A stretch of 41,665 nt of DNA from Acidimicrobiia bacterium (GTDB taxonomy: Bacteria > Actinomycetota > Acidimicrobiia > Acidimicrobiales > Acidimicrobilacustridaceae): assembly GCA_020832495.1 (NCBI GenBank), contig JAFIEP010000053.1, positions 1-41,665 of the forward strand, written 5' to 3'. This document shows, piece by piece, positions 33,910-41,665 of this stretch. The notes beneath the pieces are model-generated. The model did no database searches and had not been told where the DNA came from. It saw nothing but the letters and a program-made list of their open reading frames with translations. The first letter of the stretch is position 1. Each line of letters starts with the position of its first letter. The translations under genes were made by a program, and so were the position numbers.

Positions 33910-34569
33910 ATGGTGCTCAGGGGATTCGAGCGCAGGTTGGAGAACCTGGTGGAGGGCGTGTTCGCTCGGGTGTTCCGATCCGGGCTCCGCCCCATCGAAC
34001 TGGGTCGGCGCCTGGTCAGGGAGATGGACGTCAATCGTTCGGTCGACGTCAAGGGTCGGACCATGGTCCCCAACTCGTTCACCATCCTGCTGTCCCCCAG
34101 CGACGCCGAACGCTTCGCCGAGATCGCCGACTCCCTCGAACGCGAGCTGTGCGATGCCGCCCGGGAACACGCCCACGACGAGAACTACTCGTTCCCCGGA
34201 CCGGTCAGCGTCGAACTACTCGAACACGACAGGCTCCGCACCGGCGAGTTCCGGATCGAGGCGCGACTCCGCCAGGGTGAAGGGGGTGTCGGCGCCGGAT
34301 CGCTGCTCCTGCCCGGCGGAGAGCGCCACATCCTCGACGACCGCGTGGCAACCATCGGTCGTTTGCCCGACTGCGAGGTGACGGTGTCGGACACGAACGT
34401 GTCACGCCGCCACGCCGAGATCCGCCCACACGGCGACGGCTTCGTGGTCGTCGACCTGGGATCGACCAACGGCACCAAGGTGAACGGCGTGCGGGTCACC
34501 GAGCGGACGCTCCGCGACGGCGACGAACTCACCTTCGGCAACACCCGGATCACCTTCGAGGCGTCGTGA
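33910..34569 (+). CDS. fhaA: FhaA-like DUF3662 plus FHA domain protein
   Basis: 219 residues. Residues 1-115 are the DUF3662 domain: GFERRLENLVEGVFARVFRS and IELGRRLVREMD are its hallmarks. Residues about 145-219 are an FHA domain with IGRLPDCEV, VSRRHAEI and STNGTKVNG, which binds phosphothreonine. In mycobacteria FhaA recognises phosphorylated PknB and the pseudokinase MviN and restrains peptidoglycan synthesis. This protein is less than half the length of M. tuberculosis FhaA because the long low-complexity linker is missing. It is first in the cluster, 109 bp before fhaB. Confidence 0.92.
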   Translation: MVLRGFERRLENLVEGVFARVFRSGLRPIELGRRLVREMDVNRSVDVKGRTMVPNSFTILLSPSDAERFAEIADSLERELCDAAREHAHDENYSFPGPVSVELLEHDRLRTGEFRIEARLRQGEGGVGAGSLLLPGGERHILDDRVATIGRLPDCEVTVSDTNVSRRHAEIRPHGDGFVVVDLGSTNGTKVNGVRVTERTLRDGDELTFGNTRITFEAS

Positions 34570-34662
34570 ACCGCCCTCCCCCCACTCGGCGCCGACCCCG
34601 ACCGGCACGAACGTCGGACGCTGCCCACCACCGAAGTGCGGGCCCCGACGACGGCCGACCGG

Positions 34663-34668
34663 TAGTCT
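34663..34668 (+). promoter_or_regulatory. -10 element of fhaB (leaderless)
   Basis: TAGTCT is followed by 9 nt and GTG 34678; the gap has no ribosome binding site. Confidence 0.4.
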
Positions 34669-34677
34669 CTCCGTCCA

Positions 34678-35241
34678 GTGTCGGCACAGCTGCTCGGTCT
34701 GCTGAAGTTCTCGCTCTTGGCGCTGCTCTACCTGTTCCTGTTCCGGGTGGTGCGGGCCGTGTGGGCTGAACTCGCTCCCCCGGACCAACCACTGGCACCG
34801 CCGTCGAGTGGCCGTGGTCGTGGTCGCCGCCGCCGGCCGCCACCGTCCGAGGCGCCGGTGCCTGCCATGGCCGGCGCTTCATCGACATCTGCCACCACCT
34901 CGGCGCCGACTCCGGCCACCGAACCCCGGCGGCCACGGCGGCCGGGGCGTCGCAGTCCACCGGTGCTCGTGATCCGCGAACCCGCCGACCGGGCAGGCAC
35001 TCGATTCGACCTGGCCGACGAGCTCACGATCGGACGAGCCGGTGGCTGCGGCATCACCATCGACGACACCTTTGCCTCACAGCTCCACGCCCGGCTGTTC
35101 CGCGACGGCGACCACTACTTCATCGAAGATCTGGGCTCGACGAACGGCACGCACCGCAACGACCAGCCCGTCTCGGGCCCTCAGCAACTGGCCCGCGGCG
35201 ATCTCATCCGGCTCGGCAACACGGTGCTGGAGTTCACATGA
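34678..35241 (+). CDS. fhaB: FhaB-like FHA domain protein
   Basis: 187 residues. An N-terminal membrane helix (LLGLLKFSLLALLYLFLFRV) anchors it to the membrane. A Pro/Ala/Arg-rich linker (about 40-98) leads to a C-terminal FHA domain with IGRAGGCGI, SQLHARLF and STNGTHRND. FhaB (FipA in mycobacteria) links PknB signalling to the division machinery. GTG 34678 is the start. Its stop overlaps the start of pstP (ATGA). Confidence 0.92.
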   Translation: MSAQLLGLLKFSLLALLYLFLFRVVRAVWAELAPPDQPLAPPSSGRGRGRRRRPPPSEAPVPAMAGASSTSATTSAPTPATEPRRPRRPGRRSPPVLVIREPADRAGTRFDLADELTIGRAGGCGITIDDTFASQLHARLFRDGDHYFIEDLGSTNGTHRNDQPVSGPQQLARGDLIRLGNTVLEFT

Positions 35242-36665
35242 CCACGTTCCGCTGGGGTTCGGCCGAGGACGTGGGGCAGGTCCGCCAGGTCAACCAGGAC
35301 CACTTGTTCACCACCGACGGCCTCTTCGTCGTGGCCGATGGCATGGGCGGCCATCGAGCCGGTGAGGTGGCCTCGGAGCTCGCCGTCGCCACCTTCCGGG
35401 AGCACACCGACGGTTCCAGCGTCGACCAGTTGGTGACCGCCGTGCAGGCAGCCAACACCGCGGTGGTCACCCAGGCGCAGGACAACGCCGAGTTCCGTGG
35501 CATGGGCACCACACTGTCGGCAGTGGCCCGCGTGCGCGACACCGACGGGGACGGCGACCTCCTCGCCGTGGTGAACGTCGGCGACTCGCGGGTCTACCTG
35601 CTGCGAGCAGAGAGCCAAGACCTCGAGCAGATCACCGACGACCACAGCCTGGTCGAGACCCTGCGCCGTCAGGGCCAGCTCACCGAGGAGGAAGCGGCAG
35701 TCCACCCTCAGCGCAACATCCTCACCCGCGCACTCGGCATCGACCACGACGTGCTCGTCGACAGCTGGGAACTCTTGCCGGTGACGGGTGACCGCTATCT
35801 CATCTGCTCGGACGGACTGTTCAACGAGGTGGCCGAGTCGAAGATCGCCGCCGTGCTGCGGCGACTCGACGACCCCGACGACGCTGCGGCCGAACTGGTC
35901 CGCCTGGCCAACGAGGCCGGCGGGAAGGACAACATCAGCGTGGTCATCCTCGACGTGGCCGAGGCGGAGACGACCGTCGAGGGTCCGGGCGCGGATCGCA
36001 TCGTCCGCGTGACCCATGGCGAGGCCCGCTCGGGCAGCGAGAGCATCGACGAGGCCATCCCGGCTCGTCCCGCGGCGGTGACGGCCGGGGCCACTCCGGC
36101 ACCCGAGGTCACCGGTGGCACCGACGACCTGGCTGACGCCGGGTCGACCACCTCGGCGCCCGCCGCACCAGATGCTCCCCCGCCGGCACCACCGTCGCCA
36201 CGGAGCCGCCTGACCTGGCGTGTGCTGGTCTTCATGGCGTCGTTCGCCGTGGTGCTCGGCGGGTCGGTGGTGGTGATCAACTGGTACGCCACGAGCACCT
36301 ACTACGTCGGCCTCCAAGGTGGTCAGGTACAGCTGCTCCAGGGCCGCCCCGGCGGCGTGCTGTGGTTCGATCCCGAGACCGTACGGGCCAGTACCTGGGA
36401 CGTGGACGAGGTCGAGGAACTCCTCCCCAACGAGGCCCGGCTGCTCCGCACCGACCCGCCGCTGTACACCGACCGGGCCAGCGCCGAGGCGGCGTTCGAC
36501 GAGCTGATCGAGGAACTCGAGGCCCTGGAAGTCGACGCAGCCACCGAACCCTCGACCCCTGGCAGCGCCATGGCAGACGCGTTGGCCGACACCACGGTCA
36601 CGACGGACACCACGGTGGTCGAGTCCCCGACCACGACCACGACCACGGCCACGACCGCCCCGTGA
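35238..36665 (+). CDS. pstP: PP2C-family Ser/Thr phosphatase, PstP-like
   Basis: 475 residues. The cytoplasmic PP2C domain (1-245) has DHLF, VVADGMGGH, GDSR, SDGLFN and KDNISV, the metal- and phosphate-binding motifs. A Pro/Ala linker (about 270-325) leads to a single membrane helix at 328-350. The extracytoplasmic part (351-475) begins YYVGLQGGQVQLLQG and ends in a Thr-rich tail. In actinobacteria PstP dephosphorylates PknB and its targets, counteracting the kinase encoded downstream. It overlaps fhaB by 4 nt. The gap to rodA is 90 bp and contains a new -10. Confidence 0.94.
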   Translation: MTTFRWGSAEDVGQVRQVNQDHLFTTDGLFVVADGMGGHRAGEVASELAVATFREHTDGSSVDQLVTAVQAANTAVVTQAQDNAEFRGMGTTLSAVARVRDTDGDGDLLAVVNVGDSRVYLLRAESQDLEQITDDHSLVETLRRQGQLTEEEAAVHPQRNILTRALGIDHDVLVDSWELLPVTGDRYLICSDGLFNEVAESKIAAVLRRLDDPDDAAAELVRLANEAGGKDNISVVILDVAEAETTVEGPGADRIVRVTHGEARSGSESIDEAIPARPAAVTAGATPAPEVTGGTDDLADAGSTTSAPAAPDAPPPAPPSPRSRLTWRVLVFMASFAVVLGGSVVVINWYATSTYYVGLQGGQVQLLQGRPGGVLWFDPETVRASTWDVDEVEELLPNEARLLRTDPPLYTDRASAEAAFDELIEELEALEVDAATEPSTPGSAMADALADTTVTTDTTVVESPTTTTTTATTAP

Positions 36666-36742
36666 CGCCGGTGGCGCGGCACGGGCTCCACCCGGCACGG
36701 CCAACCCGTCCTCGGTGATGCCCCCCATGCCTCCGGCCTCCC

Positions 36743-36748
36743 TAGCCT
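36743..36748 (+). promoter_or_regulatory. -10 element of rodA (leaderless)
   Basis: TAGCCT is followed by 7 nt and GTG 36756, supporting this start and an internal promoter of the cluster. Confidence 0.5.
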
Positions 36749-36755
36749 GATCGAC

Positions 36756-38057
36756 GTGCGACGCCGCAACACCGAGCTGGGACTGTTGGTCCTCGTGGTC
36801 TGCATCACCGCCGGCGCCTACGTGCTGGCCACCTTGGGCCTCGACAGCGAGATCCCCGTCGACATCGGACCGTTCCTGCTCGTGGTCTGCGGGCTGTTGT
36901 TGTTCGCCAACCTGATCACCCGTCGAACGGCCCCACAGGGTGATCCGATCCTCCTGCCGGTGGCCGGGCTGCTGAACGGCATCGGCTACGTGATGATCGC
37001 CCGCATCGACCAAGACCTTGCCGCGCTCCAAGCGGTGTGGAGCCTCATCGGTCTCGCTGCCTTCGCCGCCACGCTCGCCGTGGTCCGCCACACGCGGGAT
37101 CTGGCGGCCTACCGGTGGACGATCGGACTGGTGGGCCTGGCCCTGATCGCCCTGCCATTCACCCCCTTCGGCCAGGAGATCAACGGCGCGCGCATCTGGG
37201 TACAGATCGGCCCGGTGAACTTCCAGCCAGGTGAGTTCGCCAAGCTGGCACTGGCGTGCTTCTTCGCCGCCTATCTGGTGGAGAAGCGGGAGTTGCTGGC
37301 GCTCGGTTCGTGGGGCATCGGCCGGCTCCGTATCCCCGACCCGAAGCACCTCGGGCCGGTCCTGGTGGCCTGGGGCGTGTCGCTGGCCGTCATGGCCTAC
37401 CAGACCGACCTCGGCTCCGCGCTGCTGTTCTTCACCCTGTTCCTCGTCATGCTGTGGGTGGCCACCCAGAGGGCGTCGTACCTGGTGGTCGGCTTCACCC
37501 TGTTCGCGCTCGGTTCGTACGCAGCGTGGACCCAGTTCGGTCACATCCGCCAGCGCCTCCGCATCTGGCTGGACCCCTGGGCCGACGTGCAGGACGAAGG
37601 CTTCCAGATCGCCCAAGCTGCGTTCGCCATGGCCGACGGTGGCCTCACCGGCACCGGTCTGGGCCTCTCGGGGCGTGTGGCCATTCCCTTCGCCGAGACG
37701 GACTTCATCTTCGCCGTCATCGCCCAGGAACTCGGTCTCGCCGGCGCCGCGGTGGTGCTGATGAGCTACGTCTTGCTGGTCGGGTCCGGGCTCCGTGTGG
37801 CCATCCGGGCTGCCGATCCGTTCGACAAACTCCTGGCGACCGGGCTGTCCACCCTGCTCGGTGTGCAGGCCTTCGTCATCATCGCCGGGGTGACCCGCCT
37901 GTTGCCCCTCACCGGCATCACCCTCCCCTTCGTCTCCTACGGGGGTTCCAGTCTGATCTCCAACTACATCCTCATCGCCCTCCTGCTGAGGATCTCCGAC
38001 GAGAACGCGCCCGAGCGCCTGGCGGCGAAGACCACGGCGAGGGAGGTGGCGCCGTGA
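36756..38057 (+). CDS. rodA: SEDS-family peptidoglycan polymerase RodA/FtsW-like
   Basis: 433 residues with about ten to twelve membrane helices. Family signatures are ARIWVQIGPVNFQPGEFAKLAL, MAYQTDLGSALLFF, the large extracellular loop with RLRIWLDPWADVQDEGFQ (the Asp region needed for glycan polymerisation) and TGITLPFVSYGGSSLISNY near the end. It polymerises lipid II with the class B penicillin-binding protein encoded next. Its stop overlaps the pbpA start in GTGA, consistent with the two acting as a complex. Confidence 0.94.
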   Translation: MRRRNTELGLLVLVVCITAGAYVLATLGLDSEIPVDIGPFLLVVCGLLLFANLITRRTAPQGDPILLPVAGLLNGIGYVMIARIDQDLAALQAVWSLIGLAAFAATLAVVRHTRDLAAYRWTIGLVGLALIALPFTPFGQEINGARIWVQIGPVNFQPGEFAKLALACFFAAYLVEKRELLALGSWGIGRLRIPDPKHLGPVLVAWGVSLAVMAYQTDLGSALLFFTLFLVMLWVATQRASYLVVGFTLFALGSYAAWTQFGHIRQRLRIWLDPWADVQDEGFQIAQAAFAMADGGLTGTGLGLSGRVAIPFAETDFIFAVIAQELGLAGAAVVLMSYVLLVGSGLRVAIRAADPFDKLLATGLSTLLGVQAFVIIAGVTRLLPLTGITLPFVSYGGSSLISNYILIALLLRISDENAPERLAAKTTAREVAP

Positions 38058-39832
38058 ACCGGTCCATCCGCCGACTGGGTCTGGTCATCGTGGTCTGCTA
38101 CCTGGCGTTGTTCGCCCAGCTCAACTGGGTGCAGATCTACAACGCCGACGAACTGAATGCGCACCCGGCGAACAACCGCCAGATCCAGCGGGAGTTCAAC
38201 CGTCCCCGCGGCGCCATCGTGACCGCTGACGCGCAGGTGATCGCCGAATCGGTGCCCGTCGAAGGGGCAGCGTTCGACTGGGAGCGCCGCTACCCCCACC
38301 CAGAGCTGTTCGCCCACACGACTGGCTGGTTCGCCTTCAACCTCGGGTCCTTCGGCCTCGAACGCACCTACAGCGCCGAACTGGCCGGCGACACCTTCGA
38401 CCAGCAGATCCGCAACCTGCGCGACATCCTCGTGGCCGGCGACAACGTCGGCGACCTCCACCTGTCGCTCCGGATGGACCTGCAGGAGGTGGCCCGCGAC
38501 GCCCTCGGCGACCGTGAGGGATCTGTGGTGGCACTCGACCCCCGCACCGGCGAGTTGCTCGCCTTCTGGTCCTACCCCTCCTACGACCCGAATCTGCTGT
38601 CAACGCTCGATCTCGCCGCGGCCGACGCCGCCTGGGTGGACCTCAACTCCGCTCCGGGCAACCCGTTGCGGGCCAACCAGTACCGCGAGAACTACTTCCC
38701 CGGCTCCACCTTCAAGGTGGTGACCGCCGGCGCCGGGCTGGCCGCCGGCACCGTGACGGTCGAGGAACCCGCCTATCCCGTCGAACGCTCGTGGACTCCG
38801 CCGATGACCACCTTCCCCATCAGCAACTTCGGGGGCTCGCAGTGCGGGGGGACGCTGGTGCCGATCATGGCGGTGTCGTGTAACACCGCCTTTGCTCGCA
38901 TGGGCGTGGAGACGGTCGGACCCGAGCTCATGATCTCTGGCAGCGAGGCCTGGGGTTTCAACGACGCGCCGCCGATCGACCTGCCCGAACCGGGTCGCTC
39001 CGAGTTCCCCACCGAGTTCGAACAAGATCTGCCGAGGCTGGCGCAGGCATCGATCGGCCAGAACGACGTGCGCGCCACCCCGCTGCAGATGGCCCTCGTC
39101 GCCGGGGCCGTGGCGAACGACGGGCGCATGATGGTCCCCACGGTCGTCTCGGAGATCCGGGATCGGCGAGCGAGCGTCGTACAGCGCACCGAACCCCAGG
39201 TGTGGCACCGACCGCTCGCCCCCGACGCGGCAGCGCAACTCCGTGCGTCGATGGTGGCGGTGGTCGAGTCGGGCACCGCCACCAGCCTGGCCACGCCCGG
39301 TGTCGAGGTCGGGGCCAAGACCGGCACGGCCCAGCTGGGGACCGATCCGCCACGCTCGCACACCTGGATGATCGCCTTCGCCGGCCCCCCCGGCGACCCA
39401 CAGGTGGCGCTGGCCGTTGTGGTGCTGAACCAACCCGGCGACGTGGCCGGCGCCACGGGAGGCGCAGTGGCCGGGCCGGTTGCCCGCCAGGTCATGGACG
39501 CTGCGTTGGCAGTCCAAGCCGATCGGCCGCCGCCGACCGGAGCCGACGAGGCGGAGGACACTGCACCCCAGGACCCGCCCACGACCGCGCCGACCGATGT
39601 CCCGACCACCGACCCCCCCGTGACCACAGTGACCACCTCGCCACCGACCACCCCTGCTCCGGCGCCCGATCCGACCGATCCCCCACCCACCGAACCATCC
39701 CCGACCACCGACCCCCCGACACCCCCGACCGACGCCCCGCCACCCCCCGAGGCCGCCGCCCCCGCCAGGTCTGTGGCCGAGCCTCGTCGACGACACCTGG
39801 CCCTACCCGGCCACCGGGCGAGCGGTCGGTAG
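38054..39832 (+). CDS. pbpA: Penicillin-binding protein (class B transpeptidase), PbpA-like
   Basis: 592 residues. One N-terminal membrane helix (LGLVIVVCYLALFAQLNWVQ) is followed by a dimerisation region (FNRPRGAIVT). The transpeptidase domain carries SxxK at Ser218-Lys221 (GSTFK), SxN at 275-277 (SCN) and KTG at 422-424. It cross-links peptidoglycan outside the membrane in complex with RodA. The last 90 residues are a Pro/Thr-rich tail of the kind found on other exported proteins in this window. The frame is open back to 37256, but that part overlaps rodA. The TAG stop lies inside the -10 hexamer of pknB. Confidence 0.94.
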   Translation: MNRSIRRLGLVIVVCYLALFAQLNWVQIYNADELNAHPANNRQIQREFNRPRGAIVTADAQVIAESVPVEGAAFDWERRYPHPELFAHTTGWFAFNLGSFGLERTYSAELAGDTFDQQIRNLRDILVAGDNVGDLHLSLRMDLQEVARDALGDREGSVVALDPRTGELLAFWSYPSYDPNLLSTLDLAAADAAWVDLNSAPGNPLRANQYRENYFPGSTFKVVTAGAGLAAGTVTVEEPAYPVERSWTPPMTTFPISNFGGSQCGGTLVPIMAVSCNTAFARMGVETVGPELMISGSEAWGFNDAPPIDLPEPGRSEFPTEFEQDLPRLAQASIGQNDVRATPLQMALVAGAVANDGRMMVPTVVSEIRDRRASVVQRTEPQVWHRPLAPDAAAQLRASMVAVVESGTATSLATPGVEVGAKTGTAQLGTDPPRSHTWMIAFAGPPGDPQVALAVVVLNQPGDVAGATGGAVAGPVARQVMDAALAVQADRPPPTGADEAEDTAPQDPPTTAPTDVPTTDPPVTTVTTSPPTTPAPAPDPTDPPPTEPSPTTDPPTPPTDAPPPPEAAAPARSVAEPRRRHLALPGHRASGR

Positions 39833-39835
39833 GCT
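39830..39835 (+). promoter_or_regulatory. -10 element of pknB overlapping the pbpA stop
   Basis: TAGGCT starts with the pbpA stop codon TAG and is followed by 8 nt and ATG 39844. The kinase may thus have its own leaderless message. Confidence 0.45.
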
Positions 39836-39843
39836 GACGCCCG

Positions 39844-41665
39844 ATGTCCGACACCGAGGGCCCCACCGTCTTCAAGGAGCGCTACGAGCTGCACCGCCGC
39901 TTGGCGCGCGGTGGCATGTCGGACGTGTACCTGGCACGCGACATCGTGCTCGATCGGCCGGTGGCGGTGAAGGTCCTCTTCCCCGAGTTCGCCCGCGACG
40001 CCACGTTCGTCGAGCGCTTCCGGCGTGAGGCACAAGCGGCGGCTCGGCTGAGCGACGGCCACATCGTCGCCATCTACGACTGGGGCGAAGAGCTCGGCAC
40101 CTACTTCATCGCCATGGAGTACGTCGACGGCCGCAGTCTCTCGGAGGTCATCCGGGCCGAGGGCACTCTGCCGCCCAAGCGCGCAGCGGAGATCGCCGCC
40201 CAGGCTGCCGGGGCGCTCGAAGCCGCTCATCGCGCTGGCGTCGTCCACCGTGACGTGAAGCCGGGCAACATCCTGCTGACCCCCCAGGGCCAGGTGAAGG
40301 TGGCCGACTTCGGCATCGCCCAGGCACTGTCGAGCAGCGAGCAGCTCAGCCTCACCCAGACCGGTGCCGTGATGGGCACGGCCACCTACTTCTCACCAGA
40401 GCAGGCCCAGGGACACCAGGTCGACGCCCGTACCGACCTGTACTCGCTCGGCTGCGTGCTCTACGAGATGCTCACCGGCCGGCCTCCCTTCAGCGGTGAC
40501 ACGCCAGTGGCCATTGCCTACATGCACGTGCAGAACCAACCTGACCCGCCCTCGGCACGCGGCGTCGAGGTCCCGCCCGACCTCGAAGCCATCATCATGA
40601 AGCTGCTGCGCAAGGAGCCCTCCGCTCGCTACGCGTCGGCGGCCGACCTGCGCGACGAGCTCGAGCACTACCTCGACGGGTCAGAGGTGGCCGCAGCCGC
40701 CGAGCCCATCGTGGAGGCACAACCGACAGCCGCCATGGCAACAACTGCCATGGCCGGTGCGGCCGGCGGCGCCATCGCCACCGGCACGGTGGCCGCGGCT
40801 GCGACCCCGCCGGACGCCTACGACTCGCTTCCCCCGACGCGTCGGGGTCGGAGCGGATGGCTGGTGGCCATCACGGTCCTGTTGCTCATCATCCTGGCCG
40901 CAGCCCTGTTCCAGATCGGTTCCAACCTCTCGAGTGACCAGGAGGTGTTGCTCGACGTCCCCACGGTCAACAACCTCACCCGCGAGCGCGCCGAGGAAAT
41001 CCTGCGCACCGAGGGATTCGAGGTGGAGGTCATCGAGGAGATCAACGCCAACATCACCCGGGGACAGGTCTTCGCCCAGGATCCCGCGGGTGGGACCAAG
41101 GCCCCCGAGGGCAGCACGGTGCAGATAACCGTGAGCCTCGGTGTCGGTGAGGCCCAGGTACCCGACGTGGTGGGGCTCACCGTCGAGGCAGCCCGCGTCC
41201 GATTGCGCGACGCCGACTTCGCCGTCAACGAGGACGAACGCAGCCACGATCGCGTACCCGCGGGCGAGGTGATCAGCCAGAACCCACGCGCCGGCGACAC
41301 GGCCGAACGGGGATCGCGCGTCACCATCGTGGTGTCCACCGGTCCGGCAGGCGTGGAGATCCCCTCAGTGGCAGGGCAGAACGAGGCCAGCGCGTTGAAC
41401 ACCCTGGAACGACTCGATCTCGTGGTCACCGTGGAACGACGATCCGACGACTCCGTACCCGCCGGGCAGGTCATCGGGACCCGACCCTCCGCCGGCACCG
41501 AGGTGCCTGCCGGTGGCGCCGTGGCGCTCATCGTCTCGACCGGTCCTGCCCCGACGACCACCACCACGACCCCGCCAACCACGCCCACCACCGAACCCAC
41601 GACGACGACCACAGCCGAGCCCACCACGCCCACGCCGACAACGACGCCCCCGACCACCACCACGA
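39844..41665 (+). CDS. pknB: PASTA-domain Ser/Thr protein kinase PknB-like, truncated by the window end
   Basis: At least 607 residues; the window ends inside the Thr-rich tail, so no stop is seen. The kinase domain (about 14-275) has a glycine loop LARGGMSDVYLA, Lys43 in VAVK, HRDVKPGN with Asp137, DFG at 155-157 and an activation loop with Thr171 and Thr173 before SPEQ. An Ala-rich juxtamembrane linker leads to one membrane helix (338-358). Outside are three PASTA repeats (about 368-434, 435-499 and 500-565), which in relatives bind muropeptides or lipid II. A TTTTTTPPTTP tail follows. It phosphorylates FHA adaptors and wall-synthesis proteins. No pknA precedes it, unlike in mycobacteria. 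Confidence 0.94.
   Translation, partial: MSDTEGPTVFKERYELHRRLARGGMSDVYLARDIVLDRPVAVKVLFPEFARDATFVERFRREAQAAARLSDGHIVAIYDWGEELGTYFIAMEYVDGRSLSEVIRAEGTLPPKRAAEIAAQAAGALEAAHRAGVVHRDVKPGNILLTPQGQVKVADFGIAQALSSSEQLSLTQTGAVMGTATYFSPEQAQGHQVDARTDLYSLGCVLYEMLTGRPPFSGDTPVAIAYMHVQNQPDPPSARGVEVPPDLEAIIMKLLRKEPSARYASAADLRDELEHYLDGSEVAAAAEPIVEAQPTAAMATTAMAGAAGGAIATGTVAAAATPPDAYDSLPPTRRGRSGWLVAITVLLLIILAAALFQIGSNLSSDQEVLLDVPTVNNLTRERAEEILRTEGFEVEVIEEINANITRGQVFAQDPAGGTKAPEGSTVQITVSLGVGEAQVPDVVGLTVEAARVRLRDADFAVNEDERSHDRVPAGEVISQNPRAGDTAERGSRVTIVVSTGPAGVEIPSVAGQNEASALNTLERLDLVVTVERRSDDSVPAGQVIGTRPSAGTEVPAGGAVALIVSTGPAPTTTTTTPPTTPTTEPTTTTTAEPTTPTPTTTPPTTTT

Noticed and set aside
35181-37616. 811-residue frame antisense to pstP and rodA
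   Set aside because: It spans two recognised genes and their promoter on the other strand and has no domain of its own.
38773-40248. 491-residue frame antisense to pbpA and pknB
   Set aside because: Ser/Ala/Gly-rich translation of the complement of the PbpA tail and kinase; no support.

Overview
The window is high-GC, densely coding DNA from an actinobacterium. Several traits together suggest a member of the class Acidimicrobiia, though this is inference and not a taxonomic search: a fhaA-fhaB-pstP-rodA-pbpA-pknB cluster with no pknA between pbpA and pknB, two F420/luciferase-family oxidoreductases, lipid-type enzymes (acyl-CoA dehydrogenase, SDR) beside TetR regulators, very large hydrolase lipoproteins, and exported proteins with Thr/Pro-rich tails. 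No phage, insertion sequence, CRISPR array or other mobile element was seen.

Layout. 1-6.3 kb: ketopantoate reductase (-), then (+) an ETHE1-like metallo-beta-lactamase protein, a PAS-PAS-GGDEF diguanylate cyclase whose stop overlaps the start of an alkylsulfatase-like hydrolase, and an acidic alpha/beta-hydrolase lipoprotein. 6.3-9.5 kb: an SDR dehydrogenase behind a KstR-type operator, a small export-family membrane protein overlapping a TetR regulator, and a divergent acyl-CoA dehydrogenase; a 22-bp palindrome covers the tetR -10. 9.6-12 kb: an isolated pyrE overlapping a large GT-C-like membrane protein. 12.1-16.2 kb: CHAD protein, ParA ATPase, Cys-phosphatase-like protein and GluQ-RS, closely packed on one strand. 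16.3-26.3 kb (-): DUF308-DUF389 membrane protein, B12-binding radical SAM protein, peptidoglycan-binding-like lipoprotein with a Thr-rich repeat tail, 700-residue hydrolase lipoprotein, 14-TM MFS exporter and an LLM oxidoreductase. 26.4-33.8 kb: a methyltransferase-fold protein (+), a second LLM enzyme (+), a DrrAB-like ABC exporter (-), an aromatic/aspartate aminotransferase (-), tRNA-Leu(CAG) (-), then a degenerate paralogue of the methyltransferase (+). 33.9 kb to the end: the Ser/Thr-kinase and cell-wall cluster, with pknB cut by the window edge.

How the parts work together. The last cluster is the conserved growth-control module: FHA adaptors read phosphothreonines made by PknB, PstP removes them, and RodA with PbpA builds the wall. 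The TetR/acyl-CoA dehydrogenase and KstR-box/SDR units point to lipid or steroid catabolism. Ten start codons lie 6-9 nt behind a TANNNT hexamer, which indicates widespread leaderless transcription and was used to choose starts.

The best candidates for undescribed biology are the CHAD-ParA pair, the pair of methyltransferase-fold paralogues of which one has lost its cofactor and metal residues, and the radical SAM protein with two N-terminal winged-helix-like segments next to a DUF308-DUF389 protein.
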